Counted from the stretch's first letter, positions 7,913 to 17,462 are shown. The stretch is 64,000 nucleotides of DNA from Flavobacterium potami (GCF_020026915.1 NZ_JAINUY010000003.1:1-64000), one strand, 5' to 3'. The notes: generated by a model from the letters alone, not told the origin. Made by a program: numbers and translations.

Positions 7913-10312
7913 ATGATTACAAATACATCTTTAGAATACAAAGGAGATTTATATCCATCTAAGATTGTTTCTTACGAGCACGAAGGAGATTCCGTTTTTT
8001 TTAATACAGATAATAAAGTAATCCTAAAAGTTACCATTCTTCGCGATAGTTTGATTCGATTTCGTTTTACTACAAAAGGTTATTTCAGCAATGACTTTTC
8101 GTATGCTATTGATAAAACACAGCTTCATGGATATAATTTTTTGGAGGTTACAGAAGAAGAAACTTACTTTCAGATTAGAACAAGCAAAGTAAAATGTAAA
8201 ATCCAAAAGGCAGATTTACGTCTTTCTATTTACGATTTAAATGACTTTCTGATTCTCGAAGATGAACTTGGTTTCCATTGGGAAGAAAGCTACGAATACG
8301 GAGGGAATATCGTGAAAATGAGTAAGTATTCTAAAGATGGAGAATGCTACTATGGTCTTGGCGATAAAGCTACTCAAATGAATCTTAAAGGTAAAAGAGT
8401 AGAAAATTTTGCTACAGATCAATATGCTTATCAAAAAGACCAGGAACCATTGTATAAAGTTGTTCCTTTCTATATTGGTCTTCACAACAAACAAGCCTAT
8501 GGTATTTTCTTCGATAATACTTTTAGAACTTTTTTTGATTTTTGTCAGGAAAGAAGAAATATAACCAGTTTTTGGGCTGAAGGTGGCGAGATGAATTACT
8601 ATTTCGTTTACGGGCCTCAAATGCAGGACGTCGTTACCACATATACCGATCTGACTGGAAAACCAGAATTACCGCCCCTTTGGGTTTTAGGATATCATCA
8701 ATGTAAATGGAGCTATTATCCAGAAAGTAAAGTCAAAGAAATCACATCAAAATTTAGGGAACTTCAAATACCTTGTGATGCAATTTATTTGGATATTGAT
8801 TATATGGATGGATTTAGATGTTTTACTTGGAATAAAAACTATTTTCCAGATCCAAAAAGAATGGTTTCTGAATTGGCAGAGGATGGTTTTAAAACTATTG
8901 TGATTATAGATCCAGGAATTAAAATTGATAAGGATTATTGGGTTTACAAAGAAGGACTAGAAAAAGATTATTTCTGCAAAAGAGCTGACGGACCTTATAT
9001 GAAAGGTAAAGTCTGGCCAGGTGAGTGTAATTTTCCAGATTACACAAATCCCGTGGTTAGAGAATGGTGGGCTGGATTATTTAAAGAATTGATTTCAGAT
9101 ATCGGAGTAAAGGGCGTTTGGAATGATATGAATGAACCTGCAGTTATGGAGGTGCCAAATAAAACATTTCCGATGGATGTTCGTCATGTTTATGATGGAA
9201 ACCCATGTAGCCATAGAAAGGCGCACAATATATACGGAACTCAGATGGCGAGAGCAACCTATCATGGAGTAAAACGTTTTGCGTATCCGAAACGACCATT
9301 TGTTATTACGAGATCGGCTTATGCAGGCGCACAACGTTATACATCTTCATGGACGGGTGATAACGTAGCAACTTGGGAACATTTATGGATTGCTAATATT
9401 CAAGTTCAGAGATTGTCTATTTCTGGAATGGGATTCACAGGTTCTGATATTGGTGGTTTTGCAGAACAACCAACAGGAGAATTGTACGCTCGTTGGATTC
9501 AGTTAGGTGTTTTTCATCCGTTTTGTAGAACCCATTCTTCAGGAGATCATGGAAATCAAGAACCTTGGGCTTTTGACGAAGAAGTGATCAATATTACCCG
9601 AAAATTTGTGAGTCTCCGTTATCAATTACTACCTTATTTATATACCATGTTCTGGCAATATATTGAAGAAGGAGTTCCTATGTTAAAACCATTGGTTTAT
9701 TTTGATCAGGATGATACACAAACGCATTATCGCAATGATGAATTTATCTTTGGAAACCAAATTTTAGTCTGCCCAATTCTTGAACCTAATGCTGTAGGTA
9801 GACGTATGTATATTCCTAGAGGAGAATGGTATAACTACTGGACAAATGAGCTGTTTATTGGCGGTAGAGAAATTTGGATTGATACTAAATTTGATGAAAT
9901 TCCGGTTTTTGTAAAAGCAGGTGCCATTATTCCAAAATATCCTGTTCAACAATATGTTGGTGAATTAGAATTTGATGAATTAACTCTTGATGTTTATTAT
10001 AAAAATGGAAAAGAACAATCATCAGTTTATGAAGATGCGCAAGACGGCTATGATTATAAAAAGGGAAGATTTAGTTTCTTGTCATTAAGAACAATTGGAA
10101 AAGAAAAGGAATTAATTATTCAGCTTCATAAAGAAGGAAAATACGAAACACCATATAGTAAGTATAAAATAAATTTGATTGGGTTACCATTTAAAGTTTC
10201 AGAGATAGAAATTGACAATGAAAAAATTGAATTTGATAAAATTAATTTTGAGCAAAATAATTTCTTAATCGTTGATAAAGAGTTTAATGAGCTTCACATA
10301 GTAGGAGAATAG
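7913..10312 (+). CDS. GH31 family alpha-glucosidase
   Basis: A 799-residue glycoside hydrolase of family 31, which releases glucose (or a related alpha-linked sugar) from non-reducing ends. An N-terminal beta domain precedes the barrel. DIDYMDGFRCFTW marks the start of the active site, the nucleophile is Asp405 in VWNDMNEPAV, and the acid/base is Asp483 in the SSWTGDN segment. GFTGSDIGGF and the FHPFCRTHS loop are typical of alpha-glucosidases rather than alpha-xylosidases. No signal peptide is visible, so it is probably cytoplasmic. With glgACB upstream it could help turn over glycogen or maltodextrin. Confidence 0.92.
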   Translation: MITNTSLEYKGDLYPSKIVSYEHEGDSVFFNTDNKVILKVTILRDSLIRFRFTTKGYFSNDFSYAIDKTQLHGYNFLEVTEEETYFQIRTSKVKCKIQKADLRLSIYDLNDFLILEDELGFHWEESYEYGGNIVKMSKYSKDGECYYGLGDKATQMNLKGKRVENFATDQYAYQKDQEPLYKVVPFYIGLHNKQAYGIFFDNTFRTFFDFCQERRNITSFWAEGGEMNYYFVYGPQMQDVVTTYTDLTGKPELPPLWVLGYHQCKWSYYPESKVKEITSKFRELQIPCDAIYLDIDYMDGFRCFTWNKNYFPDPKRMVSELAEDGFKTIVIIDPGIKIDKDYWVYKEGLEKDYFCKRADGPYMKGKVWPGECNFPDYTNPVVREWWAGLFKELISDIGVKGVWNDMNEPAVMEVPNKTFPMDVRHVYDGNPCSHRKAHNIYGTQMARATYHGVKRFAYPKRPFVITRSAYAGAQRYTSSWTGDNVATWEHLWIANIQVQRLSISGMGFTGSDIGGFAEQPTGELYARWIQLGVFHPFCRTHSSGDHGNQEPWAFDEEVINITRKFVSLRYQLLPYLYTMFWQYIEEGVPMLKPLVYFDQDDTQTHYRNDEFIFGNQILVCPILEPNAVGRRMYIPRGEWYNYWTNELFIGGREIWIDTKFDEIPVFVKAGAIIPKYPVQQYVGELEFDELTLDVYYKNGKEQSSVYEDAQDGYDYKKGRFSFLSLRTIGKEKELIIQLHKEGKYETPYSKYKINLIGLPFKVSEIEIDNEKIEFDKINFEQNNFLIVDKEFNELHIVGE

Positions 10313-10368
10313 TTTAATTCTGATATTTTTTAGGCTTATTGTGTAAAATATTTCATTTTTTTTAATTG

Positions 10369-10376
10369 TATTTTTG
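10369..10376 (+). promoter_or_regulatory. Candidate -7 element for the M48 lipoprotein gene
   Basis: TATTTTTG matches TAnnTTTG and ends 19 bases before the ATG at 10396. An upstream in-frame ATG at 10366 overlaps this element, which argues for the downstream start. Confidence 0.5.
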
Positions 10377-10395
10377 CTATAAAATAGCTAGAATT

Positions 10396-11205
10396 ATGAA
10401 AAAATATTTGTTTTTAGGGATTTTCAGTAGTCTTGTTTTATCCTGTGCAACAAACCCAATTACAGGAAAACAAAACCTGAATTTTGTTTCGAACAGCGAA
10501 TTGTTTCCAACTTCATTTCAACAATACAGTACTTTTTTGTCTGAGAACAAAGTTATTACAGGAACAACAGATGCTAAACTTGTCGAAAATGTTGGATATA
10601 AGATTAAAGCTGCTGCTGAAAAATATTTGACCTATTTAGGACAATCACAATATTTAAAAGATTATCGATGGGAATATAAGCTAGTAGACAATAAAGAAGT
10701 GAATGCTTGGTGTCTGCCTGGAGGAAAAATCGTTGTTTATTCAGGAATTTTACCTGTAACACAAAACGAATCTGGTCTTGCAACTGTTATGGGACATGAA
10801 GTTTCACACGCATTGGCTAATCATGGAGCTCAAAGAATGAGTGCAGCGCAACTGCAGTCAATTGGAGGGGCCGTTTTAGATGCTGCGACAACTAATAAAT
10901 CTGCTCAAACAAGAGAAATATTTTCACAAGCTTATGGAATGGGAACTGAAGTAGGTGTAATGCTTCCGTTTAGTAGAAGTAATGAAAGCGAAGCAGATAA
11001 AATTGGTTTGACATTAATGGCAATTGCAGGTTATAATCCTGATGATGCTGTTGCATTTTGGACAAGAATGTCTGCAAAATCTGGAGGGTCTGGAACACCA
11101 GAATTTATGAGTACGCACCCTTCTGATGCAAGTAGAATTGCTAATATAAAAGCTTTAATTCCTGAAGCTAAAGCTATTGCTCTTAAAGTAGGGACCATTA
11201 AATAA
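10396..11205 (+). CDS. M48 family metalloprotease, lipoprotein
   Basis: A 269-residue zinc protease of the M48 (Ste24/HtpX/LoiP-like) family. The N-terminus is a lipoprotein signal with lipobox SLVLSC and the lipidated Cys at 17, so the enzyme is expected in the periplasm attached to a membrane. The zinc motif HEVSH covers residues 134-138, and SNESEADKIGL supplies the third ligand. The ending THPSDASRIANIKALIPEA is typical of the family. Such enzymes degrade damaged envelope proteins. The start at 10396 is preferred over an in-frame ATG 30 bases earlier because it gives a proper lipoprotein signal. Confidence 0.93.
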   Translation: MKKYLFLGIFSSLVLSCATNPITGKQNLNFVSNSELFPTSFQQYSTFLSENKVITGTTDAKLVENVGYKIKAAAEKYLTYLGQSQYLKDYRWEYKLVDNKEVNAWCLPGGKIVVYSGILPVTQNESGLATVMGHEVSHALANHGAQRMSAAQLQSIGGAVLDAATTNKSAQTREIFSQAYGMGTEVGVMLPFSRSNESEADKIGLTLMAIAGYNPDDAVAFWTRMSAKSGGSGTPEFMSTHPSDASRIANIKALIPEAKAIALKVGTIK

Positions 11206-11221
11206 AAACAACTAAGTTGAA

Positions 11222-11260
11222 AAAAAAGATTGGCTATTGGCCAATCTTTTTTTTTTTTTC
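11222..11260. terminator. Bidirectional terminator
   Basis: GATTGGC (11228-11234) pairs with GCCAATC around a short loop, extended by flanking A and T runs. It lies between two converging genes and should stop transcription from both sides. Confidence 0.85.
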
Positions 11261-11267
11261 AATATTA

Positions 11268-12965
11268 TTACCTAGTCAAGGTAAGCTGTGTATATAAACT
11301 ATTTGTTGCAGGATTGATGATTCCTGTCGCTAAATACCCATTTTCATCTTTGATTGTAATATTTCTAATATAACTAGTTTTTGCCACACTTAGAATATTA
11401 ATTTTTCTAAAGGGAATACATAAATTAAATTTTACACTGTTTGAAGTAATATCCTTCGGAGAAATTTTTATCGTTTTGTTGGATTCAAGTACTGTTCCAT
11501 TATCTGCGTAAACGTCGTACGTAATTTCTAAATCACCGGATACAACTTTTCCAGAGATCGGATATTTATAATCAAGTGTTACATCATATCCATAAGAATA
11601 TAATCCGCTGCATGGTAGGAGAGATGCTTTTCCAGTTCTAAAGTTAGAAAAAGTCATTGTTTTATTAAAATTACCTATATTCCATAATTCTTTATTTTCT
11701 TTAAATAAATCAGTTGTATAGAAAGTAAGTCCTAAAGCACCAAATGCAAATGTTGCCTGAGAATAAAAATTTCCTTTTGAGGCAAAAGCAGAAGGATTTG
11801 TCATGCTTCCATTACCAATTGTAAAACTGTTTATTCCGTATGTAATATTTCCTTTAACGTCTAAAATATTGCTATCTAGTAATTTAACTTTAGGTTTGAT
11901 AGAAATTTTCATATCAGAAATAACTTCTCCAACTAAATCAGATTCAGTTACTTTGGCATTTGTAATCGAGTTTTCGTAAATAAAATGGCTGGTTTTACCA
12001 GGTACATTTATGTAATTTGCAAAACCAATTTTGAATGTTCCATTAGAATTTATTGCAAAGTGAGAAGCTTTAGATACATTGGCTTCAACATCCATCGGAA
12101 ATGAAATTTCGTCTATACTAATTTTAGCTGGAATATCTCCTAATAAATCTCCACCAGGAATAGTAACATCAATTTCAACTTTTTTCAATAAATCTAAAAG
12201 ATTAGTAGGAGCATTATTGATTAAGTTGTAGGAGTATTTTTTGTTAACTGCACCAGCAAAGGTATAGAAAGGGTTTATTTTTGAGTCAATTTGGTAGTAT
12301 ACCTCCAATTCATCTGGGAGTATTTTTGATTTGCCAAAAGAGATTTTTACATTAAAAGTAGATTTTACAGATGTATTTGGATTTAACGTGAAGAAATCTG
12401 ATTTGTATTCTTTTATGTAATTAAAAATATCATACGTAAAGGTGTTATCATAACTTCCCTTTGCAGTAATTAAGGAAGTGCTTTTGGCTTTAAGTGCACG
12501 TTCTGTTTCTTGAGTGTCCATTACCAGTTCAATAGAACCGCTTGTAAATAAATCACCAATGTAAGCATCCGAAGTTTCAATTGTATAAACATCTGATTGT
12601 TGATTTACTGCTGCAATTTTTCTGAAATAGACTTTAGAATCATTCGTAGTTAAATAGATAAGATTTCCAGAAACAATTTTTTCTGTTAGTTCGGGAGAAT
12701 CAATCTTAAGCTTGTATTTACCATCTTTAAGATCAGTTTCTGAACTCATGATAACTGAATTTTCAGAAGAAATTTTAATTAAATCTGGATTTACAGATAA
12801 GTTACGCAAATTATATGTAACTCCATCTACAGCACCAGACTTGTTAATTACATGATCTTTGTTTACATTAGTTGCAGTTCCTTCGTGAGAGGGTTCATTA
12901 AAATCATTTGTACAGGAACTAAATGAGAGCATTGCAGCGCCTAAAAAAAATAATACTTTTTTCAT
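11268..12965 (-). CDS. Lipoprotein of unknown function
   Basis: A 565-residue protein that I do not recognise. The N-terminus has a lipoprotein signal with lipobox SFSSC and the modified Cys at 18, followed by an acidic Asn/Asp-rich stretch, which in Bacteroidota often directs export to the outer membrane or surface. The body is rich in Ser, Thr, Asn and alternating hydrophobic residues, which suggests beta-sheet, and it has no obvious catalytic motif. Paired cysteines are not evident apart from CSGLYSYGYD and LCIPFRK near the C-terminus. It stands alone between a terminator and a divergent transporter gene. Confidence 0.75.
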   Translation of the reverse strand: MKKVLFFLGAAMLSFSSCTNDFNEPSHEGTATNVNKDHVINKSGAVDGVTYNLRNLSVNPDLIKISSENSVIMSSETDLKDGKYKLKIDSPELTEKIVSGNLIYLTTNDSKVYFRKIAAVNQQSDVYTIETSDAYIGDLFTSGSIELVMDTQETERALKAKSTSLITAKGSYDNTFTYDIFNYIKEYKSDFFTLNPNTSVKSTFNVKISFGKSKILPDELEVYYQIDSKINPFYTFAGAVNKKYSYNLINNAPTNLLDLLKKVEIDVTIPGGDLLGDIPAKISIDEISFPMDVEANVSKASHFAINSNGTFKIGFANYINVPGKTSHFIYENSITNAKVTESDLVGEVISDMKISIKPKVKLLDSNILDVKGNITYGINSFTIGNGSMTNPSAFASKGNFYSQATFAFGALGLTFYTTDLFKENKELWNIGNFNKTMTFSNFRTGKASLLPCSGLYSYGYDVTLDYKYPISGKVVSGDLEITYDVYADNGTVLESNKTIKISPKDITSNSVKFNLCIPFRKINILSVAKTSYIRNITIKDENGYLATGIINPATNSLYTQLTLTR

Positions 12966-13128
12966 AATTTAAATTTTTAAAATCACACAAGTTTAAAGTG
13001 TTTTAAAAAAAAGTGTAGCCTCTAAAAGTCAATAAAACAAGATAATAAGGTGTAAAACCAAAGAAAAAAACAAACTAAAATTTTAAAAAGATATCAATTT
13101 GTTAATGCATGATTTTTCTAAGATAGTA

Positions 13129-13157
13129 TTGATTATAATAAAAATTAGATAAATTCG
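13129..13157 (+). promoter_or_regulatory. Promoter of the UMF1-type transporter
   Basis: TTG (13129-13131), an 18-base spacer, then TAAATTCG (13150-13157), one mismatch from the Bacteroidota consensus TTG-N19-TAnnTTTG. It lies 25 bases before the start codon. Confidence 0.55.
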
Positions 13158-13182
13158 TAGCTTATTAACAAAACCAATTTCG

Positions 13183-14487
13183 ATGAAAAACCTACAAAAA
13201 GGAGACAAGAAATTATTAAATGCCTGGGCATTTTATGATTGGGCAAATTCAGTTTATACACTTACAATTGCTTCGGCAGTTTTTCCAATCTTTTATGAAG
13301 CATTATTTAGCGAACGTGATCATTATATTGATGTTTTCGGAATGCATCTTAAGAATTCAGCATTAATAAGTTTCATAACAGCTTTTGCTTTTTTGGTGGT
13401 TTCATTTATTTCACCATTATTATCTGGAATTGCAGATTATGTTGGAAATAAAAAGTCTTTCATGAAATTCTTCTGTTATTTAGGAGCTTTGTCTTGTATG
13501 GGATTGTATTGGTTTAATTTAGAGAATATTTACATTGGATTAGCTTTTTATTTTCTAGGTTTAATAGGATTTTGGGGGAGTTTGGTTTTCTATAATTCTT
13601 ACCTTCCAGATATTGCCTTTGAAGACCAGCAAGATAGAATAAGTGCTAAAGGCTATTCTTTAGGATATTTTGGAAGTGTTCTTTTGCTTGGAATTAATTT
13701 GTTTATGATTTTAGGTGCAGAAACTGGCGAACAAAAAATGGAAGCAATGAGATATTCATTTGTAATGGTAGGAGTTTGGTGGATTCTTTTCAGTCAATAT
13801 ACTTACTATTATCTTCCAAAAGGAGGTAAAGAAACTAGTCAAAAGCTAAGTAAAGATATCGTATTTAATGGTTTTAAAGAACTTAAAAAAGTTTGGGCAG
13901 CATTACAAAATATTACACCATTAAAACGTTATTTAGGAGGTTTTTTTGTTTCAAGTATGGCTGTTCAGACAGTTATGCTCGTTGCTACTTACTTTGGTGC
14001 TCAGGAAATTCAGTGGTCTTCAAAAGAAGAAAGTACAGTTGGTTTAATAATTTGCATTTTATTGATACAAGTTATTGCTATACTTGGAGCTTTCTTAACT
14101 TCTCGTGCTTCGGCTAAATGGGGAAATATACCGACATTGATTTTTATAAATAGTTTATGGGCAATTTTCTGTGGGTTGGCATTCTTTATTACTCTTCCAA
14201 TTCAATTTTATATGATGGCAGCAGCAATTGGTTTAGTAATGGGAGGAATTCAAGCGCTTTCACGTTCAACTTATTCTAAATTATTACCCGAAACAGAAGA
14301 TACTACATCATTTTTCAGTTTTTATGATGTTGCAGAAAAAATAGGAATTGTAATAGGAATGTGTGTTTACGGTATTATTGACCAAATTACAGGAAGTCCG
14401 CGTGCGGCAATTGTTATCTTGGCGATTTTCTTCGTAACAGCAATATTTCTTTTAAGAAGAGTACATAAAAAAGACGTTTCAAATTAA
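13183..14487 (+). CDS. MFS transporter, UMF1 / Atg22-like
   Basis: A 434-residue membrane protein with about 12 hydrophobic segments. The opening NAWAFYDWANSVYTLTI is the hallmark of the UMF1 group of the major facilitator superfamily, which is related to the yeast vacuolar amino-acid effluxer Atg22. MGGIQALSRSTYSKLLPE in the second half is also typical. Substrate is unknown; amino-acid efflux is a family-based guess. It is probably monocistronic, with its own promoter and two terminator-like hairpins behind it. Confidence 0.88.
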   Translation: MKNLQKGDKKLLNAWAFYDWANSVYTLTIASAVFPIFYEALFSERDHYIDVFGMHLKNSALISFITAFAFLVVSFISPLLSGIADYVGNKKSFMKFFCYLGALSCMGLYWFNLENIYIGLAFYFLGLIGFWGSLVFYNSYLPDIAFEDQQDRISAKGYSLGYFGSVLLLGINLFMILGAETGEQKMEAMRYSFVMVGVWWILFSQYTYYYLPKGGKETSQKLSKDIVFNGFKELKKVWAALQNITPLKRYLGGFFVSSMAVQTVMLVATYFGAQEIQWSSKEESTVGLIICILLIQVIAILGAFLTSRASAKWGNIPTLIFINSLWAIFCGLAFFITLPIQFYMMAAAIGLVMGGIQALSRSTYSKLLPETEDTTSFFSFYDVAEKIGIVIGMCVYGIIDQITGSPRAAIVILAIFFVTAIFLLRRVHKKDVSN

Positions 14488-14500
14488 TCGAAACGTCTTT
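14469..14500 (+). terminator. Terminator overlapping the transporter's stop
   Basis: AAAGACGTTTC and GAAACGTCTTT form an 11-bp stem around a 9-10-base loop. The left arm lies inside the last codons of the gene. Confidence 0.6.
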
Positions 14501-14509
14501 AATGATAAC

Positions 14510-14569
14510 AAATATCACGAATTGCAGTAATTATTTGATTGATGATGGCTTGTAATTCGTGATATTTTT
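14510..14569. terminator. Second hairpin between convergent genes
   Basis: AAATATCACGAATT (14510-14523) and its exact complement (14554-14567) form a 14-bp stem with a 30-base loop, followed by T residues. It may act as a back-up terminator in either direction. Confidence 0.5.
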
Positions 14570-14579
14570 ATTTAAAAAA

Positions 14580-15299
14580 TTAACCTTTATAAATTTTTCC
14601 TGAGCCTGAAACTTTAACATCACGTTTTTCAGGATTTCCTAGGTATTTGATGTTTCCAGAGCCGGAAACTCTTCCAGTTATACTTGTATCGCAGCTTACT
14701 ACACTATTTCCAGATCCAGAAACCGTTACATCTGCCGTTTTTGATTTTAAATTGGATGCATTAACATTTCCCGATCCAGATATTTTGCTGGTAAATGAAT
14801 CTGCTTTTCCTTTTAAAGCCACATCTCCAGAACCACTTAATGCTAGATCCAAGCTTTTAGAATCTACATCTAAATCAAAATTTCCAGAACCTGATAGTTT
14901 CGCAGAGAAATTGTCGCTAGTTATTTTATTTTTAGTCCTAACATCTCCTGAACCTGATAAAGTTAAGGCTGATATTTTTTCAAAAGGAATAGTCATTTCA
15001 ATTTTTTTTCCCATGCTGGTACGAATTTGCGTTCCTTTTTCAACGTAAACTTTCAATTCGTTTCCTTCAACTTCAACTTTGATTAAGGGTAATAAATTTT
15101 CTTCTCCTTTTATTGTAATTTTTCCTTCTTTTCCGGCAACTAAATCTACATCAAAGAAACCAGCAACTTTAATACCGTCATAATCTCCAGTTGTTCTGGT
15201 TTGAGTAATAACTTTGCCGTTTCCGTTGATTTTTGATTGCGCATTAGAACTTACAGATAAAAGCATTATGCATGCTAAAAGTAAAATTGATCTTTTCAT
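14580..15299 (-). CDS. Secreted head GIN domain (DUF2807) protein
   Basis: A 239-residue exported protein with a signal peptide of about 20 residues. It belongs to the putative auto-transporter adhesin 'head GIN' family (DUF2807). About ten G-S-G-D/N/K repeats recur through the second half at roughly 18-20 residue spacing, as expected for a right-handed beta-solenoid in which each turn carries the same loop. No enzymatic residues are visible. It is the last gene of the sigma/anti-sigma operon, 19 bases after the preceding gene, so its expression probably follows that ECF sigma factor. Confidence 0.88.
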   Translation of the reverse strand: MKRSILLLACIMLLSVSSNAQSKINGNGKVITQTRTTGDYDGIKVAGFFDVDLVAGKEGKITIKGEENLLPLIKVEVEGNELKVYVEKGTQIRTSMGKKIEMTIPFEKISALTLSGSGDVRTKNKITSDNFSAKLSGSGNFDLDVDSKSLDLALSGSGDVALKGKADSFTSKISGSGNVNASNLKSKTADVTVSGSGNSVVSCDTSITGRVSGSGNIKYLGNPEKRDVKVSGSGKIYKG

Positions 15300-15318
15300 T
15301 GTTTTGATTTTTAGATGA

Positions 15319-16377
15319 TTAGTTTTTAATTAAAGAAATATTCCCGTAATTCGAATTGATATTGACTTTGTTTTGTCCTTTTTTCTTGTAAAAACCAGCA
15401 ATTCTCTTGCTATTACTTTTTACTTCAGAAACAGAAACATCTAAACTGTTATCGTGTTTGATGTTAGAATATTTCGCCGAAATATCAAAATCGAAAGCAT
15501 AATTAACAGCGTAACCCAACGAAATGTCAGTATATCCAGAATTGATGGTCACATTTCCTGCTTTTTCATTCATTGTACCAATATTAATTTTGCTATAACT
15601 GGTGTCAAAATTGAAATTACTTGAAACTTCTCCAATTACAACTGTTAAATAATTTCCTGAACCACTGAGAGAATTAATTTTTTGGAATTTAAAATTTCCA
15701 TAATTACAGCTGTATTTGATGTTTTGTCCATCGTTCAGGTTTACGTCAGTATAATTAGCGTTAAGATTTAAATTTCCAGAATCGTTAATCTTAAGACCAG
15801 AATATCTGGCGTTGATATTTCCTGTTTTAATGTAATCAATACTTGAACTTTGACAATAAGCAATCTCGATTTGGTTATTGGTGCTGTTCAATTTTCCTAA
15901 AGTTACTTTTCCATATTTGCAATTAATATCTGTTGAAGATTCTGCATTTGGAACCGAAATATTTCCGTACTTATTTAGCAATTTTATAGGTCCATTTTTT
16001 GGAATTTTCACAACATAGTTTATTTCAAAACTATTATTGCTTCCTTTGCTTTTAAGGTTAGAACTTCCCAAGTTGGTTACGGCAGAAACCATACCCTTTA
16101 GAGCCGTAATATCTACATCAATGCTGTTAAGTCGTTCGTTTACCCAATTTTCATTGGAGCCATTTACTTTAATAGTAATGTCAAGATCAATTTTGTCTTC
16201 ATCCCAAGTCGTGATTGTGATATTTCCATACTTATTTTCGATATCTATACCAGCATTTGAGTTTACAATGTAGGTCTTTTTTATTGTTTTTTGTTTGGTA
16301 ATAAAAGTGTCATCGTTTGAAAATCCTAGAAAAGGAATCAAAAGAAATAAGATTAGTATGTTATAATGTTGTTTCAT
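15319..16377 (-). CDS. Secreted DUF4097-like beta-repeat protein
   Basis: A 352-residue exported protein made of repeated short beta strands with the pattern N-K-Y-G-N-I, C-K-Y-G-K-V, C-N-Y-G-N-F and N-S-N-Y-G-N-I, typical of the DUF4097 group of beta-solenoid proteins related to the neighbouring GIN protein. The start at 16377 gives a clean signal peptide (LILFLLIPFLGFS). A start at 16410 would place a basic extension in front of it. The gene overlaps the end of the anti-sigma gene by 17 bases, so the two are likely coupled. The function is unknown; a structural or surface role is inference. Confidence 0.8.
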   Translation of the reverse strand: MKQHYNILILFLLIPFLGFSNDDTFITKQKTIKKTYIVNSNAGIDIENKYGNITITTWDEDKIDLDITIKVNGSNENWVNERLNSIDVDITALKGMVSAVTNLGSSNLKSKGSNNSFEINYVVKIPKNGPIKLLNKYGNISVPNAESSTDINCKYGKVTLGKLNSTNNQIEIAYCQSSSIDYIKTGNINARYSGLKINDSGNLNLNANYTDVNLNDGQNIKYSCNYGNFKFQKINSLSGSGNYLTVVIGEVSSNFNFDTSYSKINIGTMNEKAGNVTINSGYTDISLGYAVNYAFDFDISAKYSNIKHDNSLDVSVSEVKSNSKRIAGFYKKKGQNKVNINSNYGNISLIKN

Positions 16378-16906
16378 CAGCTGTGTTTTTAAATTTTTCA
16401 TTCTCTTCAATTCTTTCTAGAACGGTTTGCAAAAAAGAAATTCTTGTTTGCAGATTGCTTATCATAGCGTAAATAATCTGTTTGTTTTCACCATTTTTTT
16501 GAAGCTCATTGATTATTTTCTGATAATCGGCGTCAAATGTTTTCATCTGATTTAAAGCATCATTAATAATCTGTTCATTTTCTGGCGAACTTTTTTCTTT
16601 CAATTTAACCAGTTCATTGTCAATTAGAATATTGAAAATAGAATCTGTACGTTTAGTTTCTTTAGATGCAAATTTGAATTCTTTTGGTTTTTCGTTCTTA
16701 TAAAAAACAGATATTCCAAGCATCAGTACAATAGAAGCTGCAATCGCTGTCACAAACCAGTATTTTTTCTTTGGCTGTTTTTTGTTTAATTTTTGCAAAA
16801 AATCTACTTGATGATCAGTGTTTAATTCCTGAATGTCCCATTGATTTTCAAACTTGCTGAATAATTCGTCTAAATTGTCTTTTTCATTTTTCATATTCCT
16901 GTTCAT
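16361..16906 (-). CDS. Putative membrane anti-sigma factor
   Basis: A 181-residue protein with a charged N-terminal part of about 55 residues, a single membrane segment (VTAIAASIVLMLGISVFY, about residues 57-75) and a helical C-terminal part on the other side of the membrane. This layout and its place directly behind an ECF sigma gene (one base between stop and start) mark it as the likely anti-sigma factor. No zinc motif is visible. An alternative ATG at 16894 has AGGA just before it and could be the true start. The C-terminal helices resemble sensor regions, but no domain can be named. Confidence 0.7.
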   Translation of the reverse strand: MNRNMKNEKDNLDELFSKFENQWDIQELNTDHQVDFLQKLNKKQPKKKYWFVTAIAASIVLMLGISVFYKNEKPKEFKFASKETKRTDSIFNILIDNELVKLKEKSSPENEQIINDALNQMKTFDADYQKIINELQKNGENKQIIYAMISNLQTRISFLQTVLERIEENEKFKNTADETTL

Positions 16907-16907
16907 T

Positions 16908-17462
16908 TTATATTTCCTCTAATTTTTTTCGTAAACTATCTTTAGCTCTGCTCAAGGTTGTTCTGCAATTTGCGTAACTGATGTTTAATATTTCGCAGAT
17001 TTCTTCCTGGTCATAACCTTCAATGTAGAACAAAGTAAGCACCATTCTATAATTGTCTTTAAGTTGCAGAATGGTATCTAAAACCTGCTTTACCTTTAGA
17101 TTGTTTAAGTCAATATTTTCAGAGATAATTCCATCATTTTCTTCAATTTTATAAAGCTGTTTACTTAAATCTTCTACCTGAAAAGAATTGTTTTTCTTAT
17201 AAAAATCGATGCTATAATTGGTGATTATTTTTTTTAACCATGCTCCAAAAGCCACTTCTTGTTTATAGTCATTGATTTTTGTAAAAGCTTTTAAGAAACC
17301 TTCCTGCATGACGTCTTGTGCAAAATGTTCATCTTTTACAATTCTGTAAGCCACATTATACATCGCCTTGCTGTAGCGATTGTAAATTTCAAATTGCGCC
17401 TTTTGATTTTGATTTTTACAAAGCGTAATTAATTCTTCGATATTTTGGTTATTTTGACTCAA
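16908..17462 (-). CDS. ECF RNA polymerase sigma factor
   Basis: A 184-residue sigma-70 family protein of the extracytoplasmic type. Region 2 includes YNVAYRIVKDEHFAQDVMQEGFLKAF (about residues 34-59), and region 4 includes LTLFYIEGYDQEEICEILNISYANCRTTLSRAKDSLRKKL, a helix-turn-helix for -35 recognition. It is the first gene of a four-gene minus-strand operon with a membrane anti-sigma candidate and two secreted beta-solenoid proteins. An envelope or surface stress role is inferred from those targets. Confidence 0.93.
   Translation of the reverse strand: MSQNNQNIEELITLCKNQNQKAQFEIYNRYSKAMYNVAYRIVKDEHFAQDVMQEGFLKAFTKINDYKQEVAFGAWLKKIITNYSIDFYKKNNSFQVEDLSKQLYKIEENDGIISENIDLNNLKVKQVLDTILQLKDNYRMVLTLFYIEGYDQEEICEILNISYANCRTTLSRAKDSLRKKLEEI

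Noticed and set aside
14647..15048. Plus-strand open frame opposite the GIN-domain gene
   Set aside because: Its FPEPE repeats are the reverse reading of the G-S-G repeat codons; the minus-strand gene has a signal peptide and family features.
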